From positions 186,001 through 250,000 of the forward strand of contig JAFKFH010000011.1 in the NCBI GenBank assembly GCA_017307375.1: DNA of 64,000 nucleotides. Reading direction: 5' to 3'. Below are positions 1 to 8,487 of this stretch, in pieces (within the stretch, counting starts at the first letter, position 1; every line of letters starts with the position of its first letter). The translations under genes were made by a program, and so were the position numbers. The notes under the pieces were generated by a model. The model was not told where the DNA came from. It was given only the letters and a program-made list of their open reading frames with translations, and searched no databases. This DNA is from Alphaproteobacteria bacterium. Lineage in GTDB: Bacteria; Pseudomonadota; Alphaproteobacteria; Ferrovibrionales; Ferrovibrionaceae.

Positions 1-421
1 CGGCCAGCGCCTCGACATGGCCCTGGCGCTGGCGGCCGAAGGTGAAATCGTAACCGCAGACGACGTGGCGGGCGCCCAGGCCCGCCACCAGGATCTCGGT
101 GACGAACGCCCGTGCCTCCAGCCCGGCGAAGGCACGGTCGAAGGTCTGGGCGACGACGAAGTCGCAGCCATGGCCATGCAGCAGCCGGGCCTTGGCCGGC
201 AGCGCGGTCAGCCGGAACGGTGCCGTATCGGGCACGAACAGGCTGCGCGGATGCGGCTCGAAGGTCAGCGCGCCGAGCCGGATGCCATCCTGGTCGGCGA
301 CCTGCCGCCCCGCCGCGATGACCGCCTGATGGCCGCGATGCACGCCGTCGAAATTGCCGAGCAGGACGACGCCGCCACGCGCATCCTGGGGCAGGCTGCG
401 GGCGTCGCGGTAGAGCGTCAT
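1..421 (-). CDS. ribF: RibF, bifunctional riboflavin kinase / FAD synthetase (partial, 3' end outside window)
   Basis: N-terminal 140 residues of the enzyme that turns riboflavin into FMN and then FAD. The reverse-strand translation begins MTLYRDARSLP and contains the FAD-synthetase nucleotidyltransferase motifs GNFDGVHRGHQ and TFEPHPRSLF near residues 22-32 and 53-62, which identify the family. The C-terminal kinase domain lies beyond the left edge. The ATG at 421 sits 2 nt after the stop of the upstream MaoC gene, so the two are probably co-transcribed. Nothing abnormal is visible in the part present. Confidence 0.93.
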   Translation of the reverse strand, partial: MTLYRDARSLPQDARGGVVLLGNFDGVHRGHQAVIAAGRQVADQDGIRLGALTFEPHPRSLFVPDTAPFRLTALPAKARLLHGHGCDFVVAQTFDRAFAGLEARAFVTEILVAGLGARHVVCGYDFTFGRQRQGHVEALA

Positions 422-423
422 GA

Positions 424-846
424 TCAGGCCGCCGCCGGAACCATGATGACCGCCTCGCCCTCGACGACGACGGTCTCGCCGACGCGGACGGCGCAGTCGA
501 AGATCACGCGCTTCTTCGGCCGGACGACCTCGCGCGCCGTCACCGTCGCCACCACGGTATCGCCGATGCGGACCGGGGCCTTGAACTTCAGCGTCTGGGA
601 CAGGTAGATGCAGCCCGGACCGGGAAGCCGGGTGCCGAAGACGGTCGACAACAGGCTCGCCGACAGCATGCCGTGGGCGATCCGGCCCTTGAACATCGTA
701 CCCTCGGCATATTCCTGGTCGAGATGGACGGGATTGGTGTCGCCGGACACGCCGGCGAACATGACGATGTCGGCGTCGGTGATCGTCTTGGAGAACCGCG
801 CCTCCATGCCGACGTCGATATCATCGATGGTAAGGCCTTCGGTCAT
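424..846 (-). CDS. MaoC-like (R)-specific enoyl-CoA hydratase, PhaJ type
   Basis: A 140-residue single hot-dog protein predicted to hydrate trans-2-enoyl-CoA to (R)-3-hydroxyacyl-CoA. It carries the hydratase-2 signature FAGVSGDTNPVHLD, where the Asp and His of GDTNPVH are the expected catalytic pair, followed by AEGTMFKGRIAHGML. The ATG at 846 is chosen because AAGGA lies 8 nt upstream; a TTG at 867 would add seven residues of no family similarity. In bacteria with polyhydroxyalkanoate such proteins can link beta-oxidation to polymer synthesis, but the substrate cannot be read here. It is directly upstream of ribF. Confidence 0.85.
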   Translation of the reverse strand: MTEGLTIDDIDVGMEARFSKTITDADIVMFAGVSGDTNPVHLDQEYAEGTMFKGRIAHGMLSASLLSTVFGTRLPGPGCIYLSQTLKFKAPVRIGDTVVATVTAREVVRPKKRVIFDCAVRVGETVVVEGEAVIMVPAAA

Positions 847-1165
847 CTCGGATTCCTTGTGGAACAACGGTTATGGCTTGCGAGCGCGGTCACTCTATGG
901 GGGGCGGCGGGTGGGTGCAAGATCGCGTGGCGCCGCAGGGAAACGCGTCGCAACTGACCGAAAAACGAACTAATGTGTAACGAATTGGAGACGAGGACGG
1001 GCATAGTCTGGCCTGGACTACCGGCCCTGGGTCGCGGTAGGGCTTAGGGCGTGTCGACGGGCTTGGACACTGTCTGGTTTTGAGGCAATGTTCGCGTTTT
1101 GGACGAGTCTGCGATGGCGACGACGGACGCGTGACGGGCGGGGGCGTCGGGAGGTTTAGTTGAGC
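847..1165. other. Intergenic region between divergent maoC-like and cheZ-like genes
   Basis: About 320 bases with no convincing gene on either strand. It must hold the two divergent promoters, but no clear -35/-10 pair or strong inverted repeat is visible. It ends with GGGAGG at 1149-1154, the ribosome binding site of the next gene. Confidence 0.5.
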
Positions 1166-2098
1166 ATGGCGAAACCGGCGGCAAGCAATGCCACGGACCC
1201 GAGGAACGCTACGGATCCGAGAATTGAGGCATTGTACCGGGACTGTCAGGATCTGGCGCGCTACATCGCCCGCGCCCGTGGCGAAATTGCGCGACTACGC
1301 CCGCATGAGTTGAAAACCGACCGCCTGCCGCGCGCCGGCAGGGAACTGGATACCATCGTCCGCGAAACCGAGAGCGCGACGAACGAGATCATGGCCGCCG
1401 CCGAGGAGATCATGGCGGCCGATTCCAGCGATCCCGATGCCTTCAAGTCGCTGGTCGACACCAACTGCCTGCGCATTTTCGAGGCCTGCTCGTTCCAGGA
1501 CATCACCGGGCAGCGTATCCGCAAGGTCGTTTCGACCCTGACGCATATCGAGGACCGACTCGAAGGCCTGCTACGCATCATGGGGCCGGACGTGCATGAC
1601 GCGCCGACCGACGGTCAGCCCGTCGGCGACGCCAAGCTGCTGCATGGCCCGCAATTGCATGGCGAAGGCATCGCCCAGGCCACGGTCGACGAGATCATGG
1701 CCGCCGCGCGCGCCGAACCCGCAAGCGCCCCGGCGCCGGCGCCCAAGGCCGACAATTCGCAGGACGACATCGACGCCCTGTTCGACGACCCGCCGGCCGC
1801 CGCGCCGCCGCCGTCTCCCGCTCCTCCGCCCCCCAAACCCGCGGCGAAGGCGGCCGCGCCCGCCCCGGCACCGAAGCCCGCCGCGCCGAAGGCCGAACCC
1901 AAGCCGCCGCCGAAGCCCGAGCCCAAGCCCGAACCGCCGAAGGCCGCGGCCAAACCGGCCGCGCCGCCGCCGCCGCCGCCGCCTCCAGCGGACCCGAAGA
2001 AAGAAAACAACCAGGACGAGATCGACGCGCTGTTCGGCGATGGGCCACAGCCCGGCCAGTCGCTCGACCAGTCGGCGATCGATTCGCTGTTCGACTGA
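1166..2098 (+). CDS. cheZ: CheZ-like chemotaxis phosphatase with a long Pro/Ala linker and three EIDALF-type motifs
   Basis: Predicted CheY-P phosphatase of 310 residues. The helical core (about residues 15-140) contains FQDITGQRI. Its Asp112 and Gln116 match the catalytic Asp and Gln of E. coli CheZ (FQDLTGQ). Residues about 190-300 are a low-complexity Pro/Ala/Lys linker. Three short acidic peptides stand out: SQDDIDALF at about 198, NQDEIDALF at about 282, and SAIDSLFD at the extreme C terminus. They resemble both the CheY-binding tail of CheZ and the N-terminal CheY-binding peptide of FliM. The start may be ATG 1166 or TTG 1160; GGGAGG at 1149-1154 could serve either. No other che or fli genes lie in the window apart from the chemoreceptor at 27.7 kb. 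Confidence 0.82.
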   Translation: MAKPAASNATDPRNATDPRIEALYRDCQDLARYIARARGEIARLRPHELKTDRLPRAGRELDTIVRETESATNEIMAAAEEIMAADSSDPDAFKSLVDTNCLRIFEACSFQDITGQRIRKVVSTLTHIEDRLEGLLRIMGPDVHDAPTDGQPVGDAKLLHGPQLHGEGIAQATVDEIMAAARAEPASAPAPAPKADNSQDDIDALFDDPPAAAPPPSPAPPPPKPAAKAAAPAPAPKPAAPKAEPKPPPKPEPKPEPPKAAAKPAAPPPPPPPPADPKKENNQDEIDALFGDGPQPGQSLDQSAIDSLFD

Positions 2099-2130
2099 CC
2101 GGCGCCGGGCGTCAGGTCATCCCCGCAGCG

Positions 2131-3432
2131 TCAGAGCGGTGCCCGCCACCGTGCCGGATCCGGGTCGAGGCCGATCAGCGCCAGGCCGGAAGCGATCGAC
2201 TGGAGCTGGTCGCCGGTCGCGAGCTTGTCGGTCGCAAAGCGCTCCTCGAAGATGCGGCGCACCGCCGGCACGAAGGATGAGCCGCCGGTCATGAAGACCT
2301 GATCGACCGCCTCCGGGCCGACGCCCGAGCGCTCGAACACTTCGTCGAGCGCCTGGCCGATTTTGGCCAGTTCCGGGGCGATCCAACCTTCGAAATCCCG
2401 GCGGGCGACAGTCTCGCGGATCTCGATGCCTTCGGCGGAAAAGAACAATTCGGCCTCGTCGGCGCCCGACAGCGCGACCTTGGTATCGGAAACCGAACGA
2501 TAGAGGCTGAAGCCGAGATCGTTCTCGATCACCGTGATGAAATCCTCGAGCGGGCCGGGATCGACGGCATGGCGGACGAGGTCGGCCAGTTCGCGCATCA
2601 CCTTGGGCGATTTCAGCATGGTCAGCTGATGCCACTGCGCGAAACTCGCGTGATAGGTATTCGGCACCGGCAGGATCTTGCCGAGCGACCGGTATGACGC
2701 GTTCTTGCCGAGCCGCGGGGACACGACATTGTCGATGATGCGGTAGTCGAAGGCATCGCCGGCGACACCGACGCCGGAATGGCCGAGCGGCCGGGCCGTC
2801 ACCCCGTCCGCCCCCAGGGTGAACCGCATCAGCGAGAAATCGGAGGTGCCGCCGCCGAAATCGGCGACCAGGATCGTCGCGTCGGCATTCAGCCGGCGCG
2901 CGAAGAAATAGGCGGCCCCGACCGGTTCATAGGCATAGTCGACCGGCGGAAAGCCGGCACGGGCATAGGCCGCGTTCATCCGCTCCAGCGCCAGCGCGGG
3001 ATCGGGATCGAATCCCACGAAGCGCACCGGGCGGCCGGCGATCACCGGCCCGTCGAGCCGTTCGAGGGCCGCGCCGGCATGGCGGCGCAGCAGGCTGAAG
3101 AAGCTTGCCAGAATGTCTTCGTACTGGAAGCGCTTGGCAAAGATCTGGGTCGACTGGAACAGCCGGCTGGCCGCGAACGACTTGAACGACTGGATGAAGC
3201 GGTGTTCGTAGGGCGTGTTCAGGAACTGGTCGATCGCCCAGGGGCCGGCCTCGACCTCGATGCGCCGCGGCCGGACCGAGGAATCGTCCCAGAAGCACAG
3301 GGCCGAGCGGAAGATGTCTTCGATCAGCTCGGCATGGCTGAAGGTGACCGGGGTCACCGTGCCGTCCGCGCGCGCGATCGCCACGACCGTGTTGGTGGTG
3401 CCGAAATCGATTCCGACCGCGTATTCGGGCAT
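2131..3432 (-). CDS. Hsp70-family ATPase, YegD-like, lacking a substrate-binding domain
   Basis: 433 residues beginning MPEYAVGIDFGTTNT, the phosphate-1 loop of the Hsp70/actin fold; VADFGGGTSDFSL near residue 190 is phosphate loop 2 and MTGGSSFVPAVRR near residue 390 is the adenosine-binding motif. The protein ends soon after the ATPase domain, so the beta-sandwich and lid of DnaK are missing, as in YegD-type proteins. Function beyond ATP binding is unknown. It lies just downstream of the terminator that ends the 3-hydroxybutyrate dehydrogenase operon and converges on cheZ with 32 nt between the stops. Confidence 0.85.
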   Translation of the reverse strand: MPEYAVGIDFGTTNTVVAIARADGTVTPVTFSHAELIEDIFRSALCFWDDSSVRPRRIEVEAGPWAIDQFLNTPYEHRFIQSFKSFAASRLFQSTQIFAKRFQYEDILASFFSLLRRHAGAALERLDGPVIAGRPVRFVGFDPDPALALERMNAAYARAGFPPVDYAYEPVGAAYFFARRLNADATILVADFGGGTSDFSLMRFTLGADGVTARPLGHSGVGVAGDAFDYRIIDNVVSPRLGKNASYRSLGKILPVPNTYHASFAQWHQLTMLKSPKVMRELADLVRHAVDPGPLEDFITVIENDLGFSLYRSVSDTKVALSGADEAELFFSAEGIEIRETVARRDFEGWIAPELAKIGQALDEVFERSGVGPEAVDQVFMTGGSSFVPAVRRIFEERFATDKLATGDQLQSIASGLALIGLDPDPARWRAPL

Positions 3433-3450
3433 GACCGCTCTCCGGAGACG

Positions 3451-3480
3451 AAAACGGCGCGATCCCGCAGGATCGCGCCG
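3451..3480 (-). terminator. Rho-independent terminator of the patatin-adc-bdhA operon
   Basis: Perfect 11-bp stem CGGCGCGATCC / GGATCGCGCCG (3455-3465 with 3470-3480) and a 4-nt loop. Read on the minus strand, it is followed by TTTTC (3454-3450). It lies 25 nt past the bdhA stop codon and 19 nt before the Hsp70-like start, so it separates the two transcription units. Confidence 0.8.
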
Positions 3481-3504
3481 CTGGCTGGTGAATGGGGGCG
3501 CGGG

Positions 3505-4287
3505 TTATTGCATGAACCAGCCGTGGCTGACAACCATCGACTGGCCGGTCAGCGCGTTCGACCCGAAGCCGGCGAAGAACAGGCAGGCCTGGGCGACGTC
3601 GTCGACGGTGGTGAACTCGCCGTCGACAGTGTCCTTCAGCATGACGTTCTTGATCACCTGCTCCTCGGTGATGCCGAGGGTCTGCGCCTGCTCGGGGATC
3701 TGCTTGTCGACCAGCGGGGTGCGCACGAAACCGGGGCAGACCACGTTGGCGCGCACGCCGTGCTTGGCGCCTTCCTTGGCGACCACCTTGGCCAGACCGA
3801 TCAGGCCGTGCTTGGCCGTGACATAGGGGGCCTTCAGCAGCGAGGCCTCCTTCGAATGCACCGAGCCCATGTAGACGATCGCCCCGCCCCGCTTCTGGGC
3901 ATACATGTGCTTAAGGCAGGCCTTGGTGGTCAGGAACGACCCGTCCAGATGCACCGAGAGCAGCTTCTTCCAGTCGGCGAACGACAGTTCGTCGACCGGC
4001 GAGATGATCTGGATCCCGGCATTGGCGACCAGGATGTCGATGCCGCCGAAGGCCTTGGCGCCGGCCTCGACGCTCGCATTCACCTGGTCCTCGTCGGTGA
4101 CGTTGACCGCCACGCCCATCGCCTGGCCGCCCGCGGCCTTGATCTCGGCCGCGGCCGCCTCGGCGGCAGCCAAGTTCATATCGGCGATGATGATCTTGGC
4201 GCCTTCGCGGGCGAACAGTTCAGCCACGCCCTTGCCGATGCCGGAAGCCGCACCGGTGATGTAGGCAACCTTGTTCTTGACGCTCAT
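3505..4287 (-). CDS. bdhA: D-3-hydroxybutyrate dehydrogenase (SDR)
   Basis: 260-residue short-chain dehydrogenase that interconverts (R)-3-hydroxybutyrate and acetoacetate with NAD. It has [10 protein letters not shown] (cofactor loop, about residue 11), NAGIQ (about 90), the catalytic Ser in [10 protein letters not shown] and the Tyr-x3-Lys in YVTAKHG. The VHS motif, the [19 protein letters not shown] stretch and the C-terminal HGWFMQ are typical of bacterial BdhA. It is the last gene of a three-gene operon, 25 nt after acetoacetate decarboxylase, so its product acetoacetate could be decarboxylated to acetone. Confidence 0.93.
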   Translation of the reverse strand: MSVKNKVAYITGAASGIGKGVAELFAREGAKIIIADMNLAAAEAAAAEIKAAGGQAMGVAVNVTDEDQVNASVEAGAKAFGGIDILVANAGIQIISPVDELSFADWKKLLSVHLDGSFLTTKACLKHMYAQKRGGAIVYMGSVHSKEASLLKAPYVTAKHGLIGLAKVVAKEGAKHGVRANVVCPGFVRTPLVDKQIPEQAQTLGITEEQVIKNVMLKDTVDGEFTTVDDVAQACLFFAGFGSNALTGQSMVVSHGWFMQ

Positions 4288-4312
4288 GTCCGTAGTCCTT
4301 TCACGGAAAACT

Positions 4313-5050
4313 TCAGGCGAGATAGTCGTGAACGACCGAGCCCAGGCCGAGCGTCAGGTCGGAGACGAAATGGGTGCAGCCGAGCACTTCCCGCACCGGC
4401 AGGTCGGCGATCGGGGCCAGCGCATGAGGGTGCAGTTCGAGCGCGGCGGGACCGGTCCAGGCCCCTTTCAGCGTCACATCCTCGGTGTAATAGCGCACCA
4501 GTTCGCAGATCCGCGCAGTCCCGTCGACATGCGGAATGATCTTGAGCAGGAAGTTCGGTTCGGCCAGCGATTTCTCGACCACCGCCGGGTCGACGCCGCG
4601 ATGCTTGTACCCCATCGTGGCGGTGGCGATCCGCACCTGGCCGTAGTCGAGGGTACCGACCAGCGTGTCGATCTCGACCCGCAGCTTGGGTTCGGCCAGC
4701 TTCTTCGGAAACCCCCAGAGCTCGCGCCCGCCGGCGATCGGCGGATGATCGTTCAGGAACATCGCGTGGACGTAGCCGCCCTTCTGCCCCTCGAACTCGA
4801 CCGGGATGACCTGGCCCGATTCCGTATAGTCGCCGAAGCCGGTCGAATCCGGCATGCGGATGAACTCGAACTTCACGATCGGCTCGGGCGCGCGCAGCGG
4901 CGCCGGAAGCACGCGCTCGATCGCCTCCGGGTCGGTGCGGTAGGTGATGACCAGGAATTCGCGATTGACGAAGCGATAGGGGCCGGGCGGAAAGGCCGGG
5001 CTCGTCAACGGCATGGCGAAGGCACGCCGCCTGACTTCAGTTTCGTCCAT
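4313..5050 (-). CDS. adc: Acetoacetate decarboxylase
   Basis: 245 residues matching the Adc family, which decarboxylates acetoacetate to acetone and CO2 through a Schiff base. [15 protein letters not shown] contains the active-site lysine (Lys116, corresponding to Lys115 of the clostridial enzyme), with the adjacent Lys117 of the known Lys-Lys pair. Middle gene of the operon patatin - adc - bdhA, with 27 nt to the gene before it and 25 nt to the gene after it. ADC-like proteins with other activities exist, but the bdhA neighbour and the KK pair favour true decarboxylase activity. Confidence 0.9.
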   Translation of the reverse strand: MDETEVRRRAFAMPLTSPAFPPGPYRFVNREFLVITYRTDPEAIERVLPAPLRAPEPIVKFEFIRMPDSTGFGDYTESGQVIPVEFEGQKGGYVHAMFLNDHPPIAGGRELWGFPKKLAEPKLRVEIDTLVGTLDYGQVRIATATMGYKHRGVDPAVVEKSLAEPNFLLKIIPHVDGTARICELVRYYTEDVTLKGAWTGPAALELHPHALAPIADLPVREVLGCTHFVSDLTLGLGSVVHDYLA

Positions 5051-5077
5051 GAATGCCTCTCTTCTTGGAGGGAATGC

Positions 5078-6367
5078 TCAGTCCTTGGCGTCGCGATGCA
5101 CGTCGTGCACCGTGACCCCGTCGATCGACCGCGGCGGCTCGAGCCACTGGGGATGGCGCAGGGTACGAACGGTGTCGTTGTACCCGGCCCGCCAGTGGTC
5201 CTGCATCGACTGCCGCGAGAATTCGTAGTCCTTGGAATCGTTCTCGTAGATCTTCTGGCGATAGATCAGCTGCACGATGTTGAACACGGTCGAGCAGGCA
5301 TGCGGGGCGATCAGCTCGGCGATCACCCGGTCGTTCTGGCGCTCCTCCGGCGGGATCTTTTCCAGCAGATAGCGGATCGCCGCCCGCATCCGCTGCTGGC
5401 GGCGGAAGAGGTCGGTATTGGCGCGGGTGCGGCTGGAATAGATGATGTCCTTCTGGCGCTCCGCCACCTGCGCCATCTCGTTGGGCAATTCGCCCTGGGC
5501 CGAGAACAGGTCGACCTGGAAGGCGAGCGTCGAGATCCGCGGCAGGTCGTCCAGCACGTAGGTCAGCGGCGTATTGGAGACCAGGCCGCCATCCCAGTAG
5601 AACTGGCCATCGATCTCGACCGGGGGGAAGCCCGGCGGCAGCGCGCCGGAAGCCATGATGTGCTCGGGCCGGATCTTGCGGTAGTGGTTGTCGAAATAGC
5701 TGAAATTGCCGGAATGGACGTTGACCGCACCGACCGCCAGCCGGGTTTCGCGCGCGTTGATCCGGTCGAAGTCGACGAGATCCTCCAGCGTGCTCTTCAG
5801 CGGGCTGGTGTCGTAATAGCTGATCGCCTCGATCGTGCCGCGCGGCTGCAGCCAGGGATTGGGGAACCGCGGCTTGAAGAACCCGGCCTGGCCGCGCATC
5901 ACCGAGGTCGCGGCGCTGAACGCGTTGAACCAGCCGCGGATGTCGTCGCCACGCGCCATCGACGGCATCTCGAGCGGCGTGGTCACCCGTTCCCAGAACT
6001 GCTTCAGCCGCGATACGCGATGCTCCGGGGCATTGCCGGCGATGATCGACGAATTGATCGAGCCGATCGAAATGCCGGCGACCCAGTCGGGGTGGATGCC
6101 GACCTCGGCCAGCGCCTCATAGGCGCCGGCCTGGTAGGCGCCGAGCGCGCCGCCCCCCTGCAGGACCAACGCCACCCTGGCATAGTGGCCGATGAATTCG
6201 TACCCCGGCGGCGCCGGGCGGTCCGGCAGCAGCGGCGGCGGCAGCAGGGCTGCGGGAATTTCGGGCAGCGCCGCCGGCGGCAGCGGCGGCGGCTGGGTCT
6301 GCTCGTCCGTGGTCGTGGCCGGCAGCACCACTTTTGTTCCGGTCGTCCGGGCCGGTCGCTTGGCCAT
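5078..6367 (-). CDS. Patatin-like hydrolase with C-terminal DUF3734-type extension
   Basis: 429 residues. A Pro-rich N-terminal tail (about 1-55) precedes a patatin domain with the oxyanion loop QGGGALGAYQAGAYEAL, the nucleophile motif GISIGS (Ser100) and the catalytic Asp in DGGLVSNTP (Asp259), so the Ser-Asp dyad is intact. The C-terminal third resembles the DUF3734 extension. Serine acyl-hydrolases of this fold cleave lipids. First gene of the operon with adc and bdhA, so it may release 3-hydroxybutyrate or its oligomers from polyhydroxybutyrate; that role is inferred from neighbours only. Confidence 0.85.
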   Translation of the reverse strand: MAKRPARTTGTKVVLPATTTDEQTQPPPLPPAALPEIPAALLPPPLLPDRPAPPGYEFIGHYARVALVLQGGGALGAYQAGAYEALAEVGIHPDWVAGISIGSINSSIIAGNAPEHRVSRLKQFWERVTTPLEMPSMARGDDIRGWFNAFSAATSVMRGQAGFFKPRFPNPWLQPRGTIEAISYYDTSPLKSTLEDLVDFDRINARETRLAVGAVNVHSGNFSYFDNHYRKIRPEHIMASGALPPGFPPVEIDGQFYWDGGLVSNTPLTYVLDDLPRISTLAFQVDLFSAQGELPNEMAQVAERQKDIIYSSRTRANTDLFRRQQRMRAAIRYLLEKIPPEERQNDRVIAELIAPHACSTVFNIVQLIYRQKIYENDSKDYEFSRQSMQDHWRAGYNDTVRTLRHPQWLEPPRSIDGVTVHDVHRDAKD

Positions 6368-6565
6368 GGTCTGGCGCCCTCGAAGTCGTTGCGGTGCAAC
6401 GCAACATACCGGTCACCCTGGCCGACGACAACCGACAGACATGTGACGGGGATGACAGGATCGACCGATTCGCGATCCCGGCCCCTGCACATTTGCCCGA
6501 GGCGGCGCCATGGGTTAATCAGGATGAGCGCCCGGACCTTACAAACCTGATTCGGGCCGTCGGGC

Positions 6566-7834
6566 ATGCGCGAACTGCAGGAGCAGCGGCTGATGACTTC
6601 GATCGACGATCTGCGCCGGCGCGCCGAAGCCGTGGAAGGCCGCTTCGGGGCGATGCACGACCGGGCCCGCGACTACAGCGACCGGCTGCTCAAGGTGATG
6701 ACCGGGGTCGAGGGCCGCATGGCCGAGCAGCATGAACGCATCGCCGAGCTGGAAGACCGCCTCGCCCGTTCGGAAGCGGAAAACGAGGAATTGCGGCGGA
6801 TGATGCATTCGCTGCTGCTGGCGATCGAAGGCGGCAGCGTCGGGGCCGAGGAGCCGGAACGACTGGGACCGGCCCTGCGCGACCTCGAAGCCCGGGTCGA
6901 GCAGATGATGGCGCCGCCCGCGTCGCGGCCGGCCCTGGCCGCGGCCGCGGCCGGGATGATGGCCGCGATCGCCGCGCCGGTATCGGCCCAGGCCGACGAC
7001 GAGCCGCATCTCGAACTGACTGCCGACCTGATCGAGCATATCGAGGAAGAGCCGGCCGACGCGCCGCCCCCCGAGCCGGAACCGACGTGGGAGGCTGCCG
7101 CCGATCAGCCGGCGACGGTCGACGAGGATCCGCTGGACCTGGCCATGCCCGCCGAGGCACCTGCAGCGCCGGCCGAAACCGAAGACGAAGCGGGCTTCAC
7201 CTTCTCCGATGACGAACCCGTCGCGCCGGCCGAGGACGACTTCACCTTCGAAGAACCGGCGGTGGCGGTCGACGAGCCGGATACCGCGCCGCTCGGTCAC
7301 GCGGGCGAGCCGGAGGGGCTGAGCCCGGAAGACATTGCCGCCCTGCTCGGCCCCAAGACCGAACCCGCGGCTCAGGTCGCGCCGGAGAGCGCCGGGACGG
7401 CAAGCTGGGACGATGCCCTCGACCTCGATATTGCTGCCGTCCTCGACGAACCGGCCCCCGCCCCGTCGCCAGCCCCGCCGGCCGGCCGGCCGGCGCTGAG
7501 CGATGCCGATACCGCGCTGATGAATTCGATCATGGCGACGATCCGCGAGAATTCGTCGCCTGCCGCGGCGGCACCGGTGGCCGACGCGACGGCCGCCGAC
7601 GACGAGATCGACCTCGAGATCGATCTCGACCGGCTGCTGTCGGAAGCCGCCGACGACGAGCGGGCGAAAGGCCAGGCCGCCATGCCCGTCCGCTCGGCCT
7701 TCGACGACATCGACATTCCCGCGCCACCACCCGAGCCGGAGCGGCCCAACGACGCCCATGCGCCGGACTTCGACCCGGAGATCGACGCGATCCTCCAGCA
7801 TGTCCGCAAGGGCATCGCGATGCCGAAGAGCTAA
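6566..7834 (+). CDS. Acidic coiled-coil protein of unknown function
   Basis: 422 residues with no family I recognise. Residues 1-95 are heptad-like, with many Glu and Arg and almost no Pro or Gly, and predict a coiled coil. The remainder is Ala/Pro/Glu/Asp-rich, low-complexity and presumably disordered. One Ala-rich stretch near residue 130 (AAAAGMMAAIAAPVSA) could be a short hydrophobic segment. Short conserved-looking islands are TALMNSIMATIRENS and the C-terminal DPEIDAILQHVRKGIA, which again contains an EIDA(I/L)L-type peptide as in the CheZ-like protein. An internal ATG at 6593 is an alternative start. It is divergent from the patatin operon and overlaps the stop of the MarR gene by 4 nt. 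Confidence 0.6.
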   Translation: MRELQEQRLMTSIDDLRRRAEAVEGRFGAMHDRARDYSDRLLKVMTGVEGRMAEQHERIAELEDRLARSEAENEELRRMMHSLLLAIEGGSVGAEEPERLGPALRDLEARVEQMMAPPASRPALAAAAAGMMAAIAAPVSAQADDEPHLELTADLIEHIEEEPADAPPPEPEPTWEAAADQPATVDEDPLDLAMPAEAPAAPAETEDEAGFTFSDDEPVAPAEDDFTFEEPAVAVDEPDTAPLGHAGEPEGLSPEDIAALLGPKTEPAAQVAPESAGTASWDDALDLDIAAVLDEPAPAPSPAPPAGRPALSDADTALMNSIMATIRENSSPAAAAPVADATAADDEIDLEIDLDRLLSEAADDERAKGQAAMPVRSAFDDIDIPAPPPEPERPNDAHAPDFDPEIDAILQHVRKGIAMPKS

Positions 7835-8265
7835 TCCGCCGAAAGCCGGTCGATCAACGTCCGCAGGACACTCTTCAGCAACGCCACCTCCTCGGGCGAA
7901 TAGCTCGCCAGCAGTTGCGTCTCATGCATCTTGGCGGCGGGCAGCAGGCCGACGACCGCGGCCGTGCCGGCCGGCGTGATCCGCACCTCGATGCGGCGCC
8001 GGTCGCTTTCCTGTGCAGCGCGGGTGACGAGGCCCCCTTCCTCCATCCGGTCGATCACCTTGGTCAGCGTCGGCTGCTCGTAGAGCACGCGGCGGGCCAA
8101 CTCGCCGATGATCATCGGGCCGCCGTCCGACAGGGTCGCCAGCACCCGCCACTCGGCCACGCCGAGACCCGAACGCTTGACCTGGGCATGGAAGTCGCGG
8201 CTGACCAGGTGGCTCGCGCGAGCCAGCAGGTAGGACAGATAATCGTCGACGAAACCACCGGTCAT
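7831..8265 (-). CDS. MarR-family regulator (candidate NicR-like)
   Basis: 144-residue winged-helix regulator. SGLGVAEWRVLATL, IGELARRVLYEQPTLTKVIDRMEEGGLV and the wing ESDRRRIEVRITPAG are the MarR hallmarks. It is transcribed away from the NicX-like dioxygenase gene across a 222-bp gap that holds two dyads (8422-8453), as expected for a regulator controlling both itself and the catabolic genes. In Pseudomonas nicotinate degradation the regulator NicR is also MarR-type and controls nicX, which fits. The frame stays open far upstream, but the ATG at 8265 begins the family-conserved part. Confidence 0.85.
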   Translation of the reverse strand: MTGGFVDDYLSYLLARASHLVSRDFHAQVKRSGLGVAEWRVLATLSDGGPMIIGELARRVLYEQPTLTKVIDRMEEGGLVTRAAQESDRRRIEVRITPAGTAAVVGLLPAAKMHETQLLASYSPEEVALLKSVLRTLIDRLSAD

Positions 8266-8306
8266 GCGGCACCCGCCCCGGAATCGCCCGTCGCCCCACA
8301 GATCGC

Positions 8307-8347
8307 CGTCGTTCCGGACGAAGCGAGGCGGAGATCCGGAATCCAGG
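8307..8347. repeat. Dispersed palindromic repeat, copy 1
   Basis: The unit begins CGTCGTTCCGGACGAAGCG and continues with GGCGGAGATCCGGAATCCAGG; TTCCGGA and TCCGGAA pair as a hairpin. A diverged copy in reverse orientation lies at 42416-42453, sharing CCGGACG, AGCG and CGGAGATCCGG in the same order. Confidence 0.6.
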
Positions 8348-8421
8348 GAAAGCGCGGCGCCGTTTGCCAGGCCCCTGCCCCGGGCCCCGGCCTGCGCCGG
8401 GGCGACGATGGCATGCCCAAC

Positions 8422-8453
8422 AACGATATTGTCGTTATATGAATTTTCATATA
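8422..8453. promoter_or_regulatory. Tandem dyads, candidate MarR operator and promoter region
   Basis: TATATGAA-TT-TTCATATA (8436-8453) is a perfect 8-bp inverted repeat with a 2-nt centre. Immediately before it, AACGATATTGTCGTT (8422-8436) is a near-perfect dyad. They lie 34-66 bp upstream of the dioxygenase start in the only AT-rich part of this divergent region, the usual place for a MarR operator. Confidence 0.6.
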
Positions 8454-8487
8454 ATCTGGTCTTAATGAACCCAAGGGAGGGCTGACG

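Noticed and set aside
1700-2000. A Gly-rich antisense frame opposite the CheZ linker, resembling a collagen-like protein
   Set aside because: It merely mirrors the Pro/Ala codons of the linker; no start signal or partner supports it.
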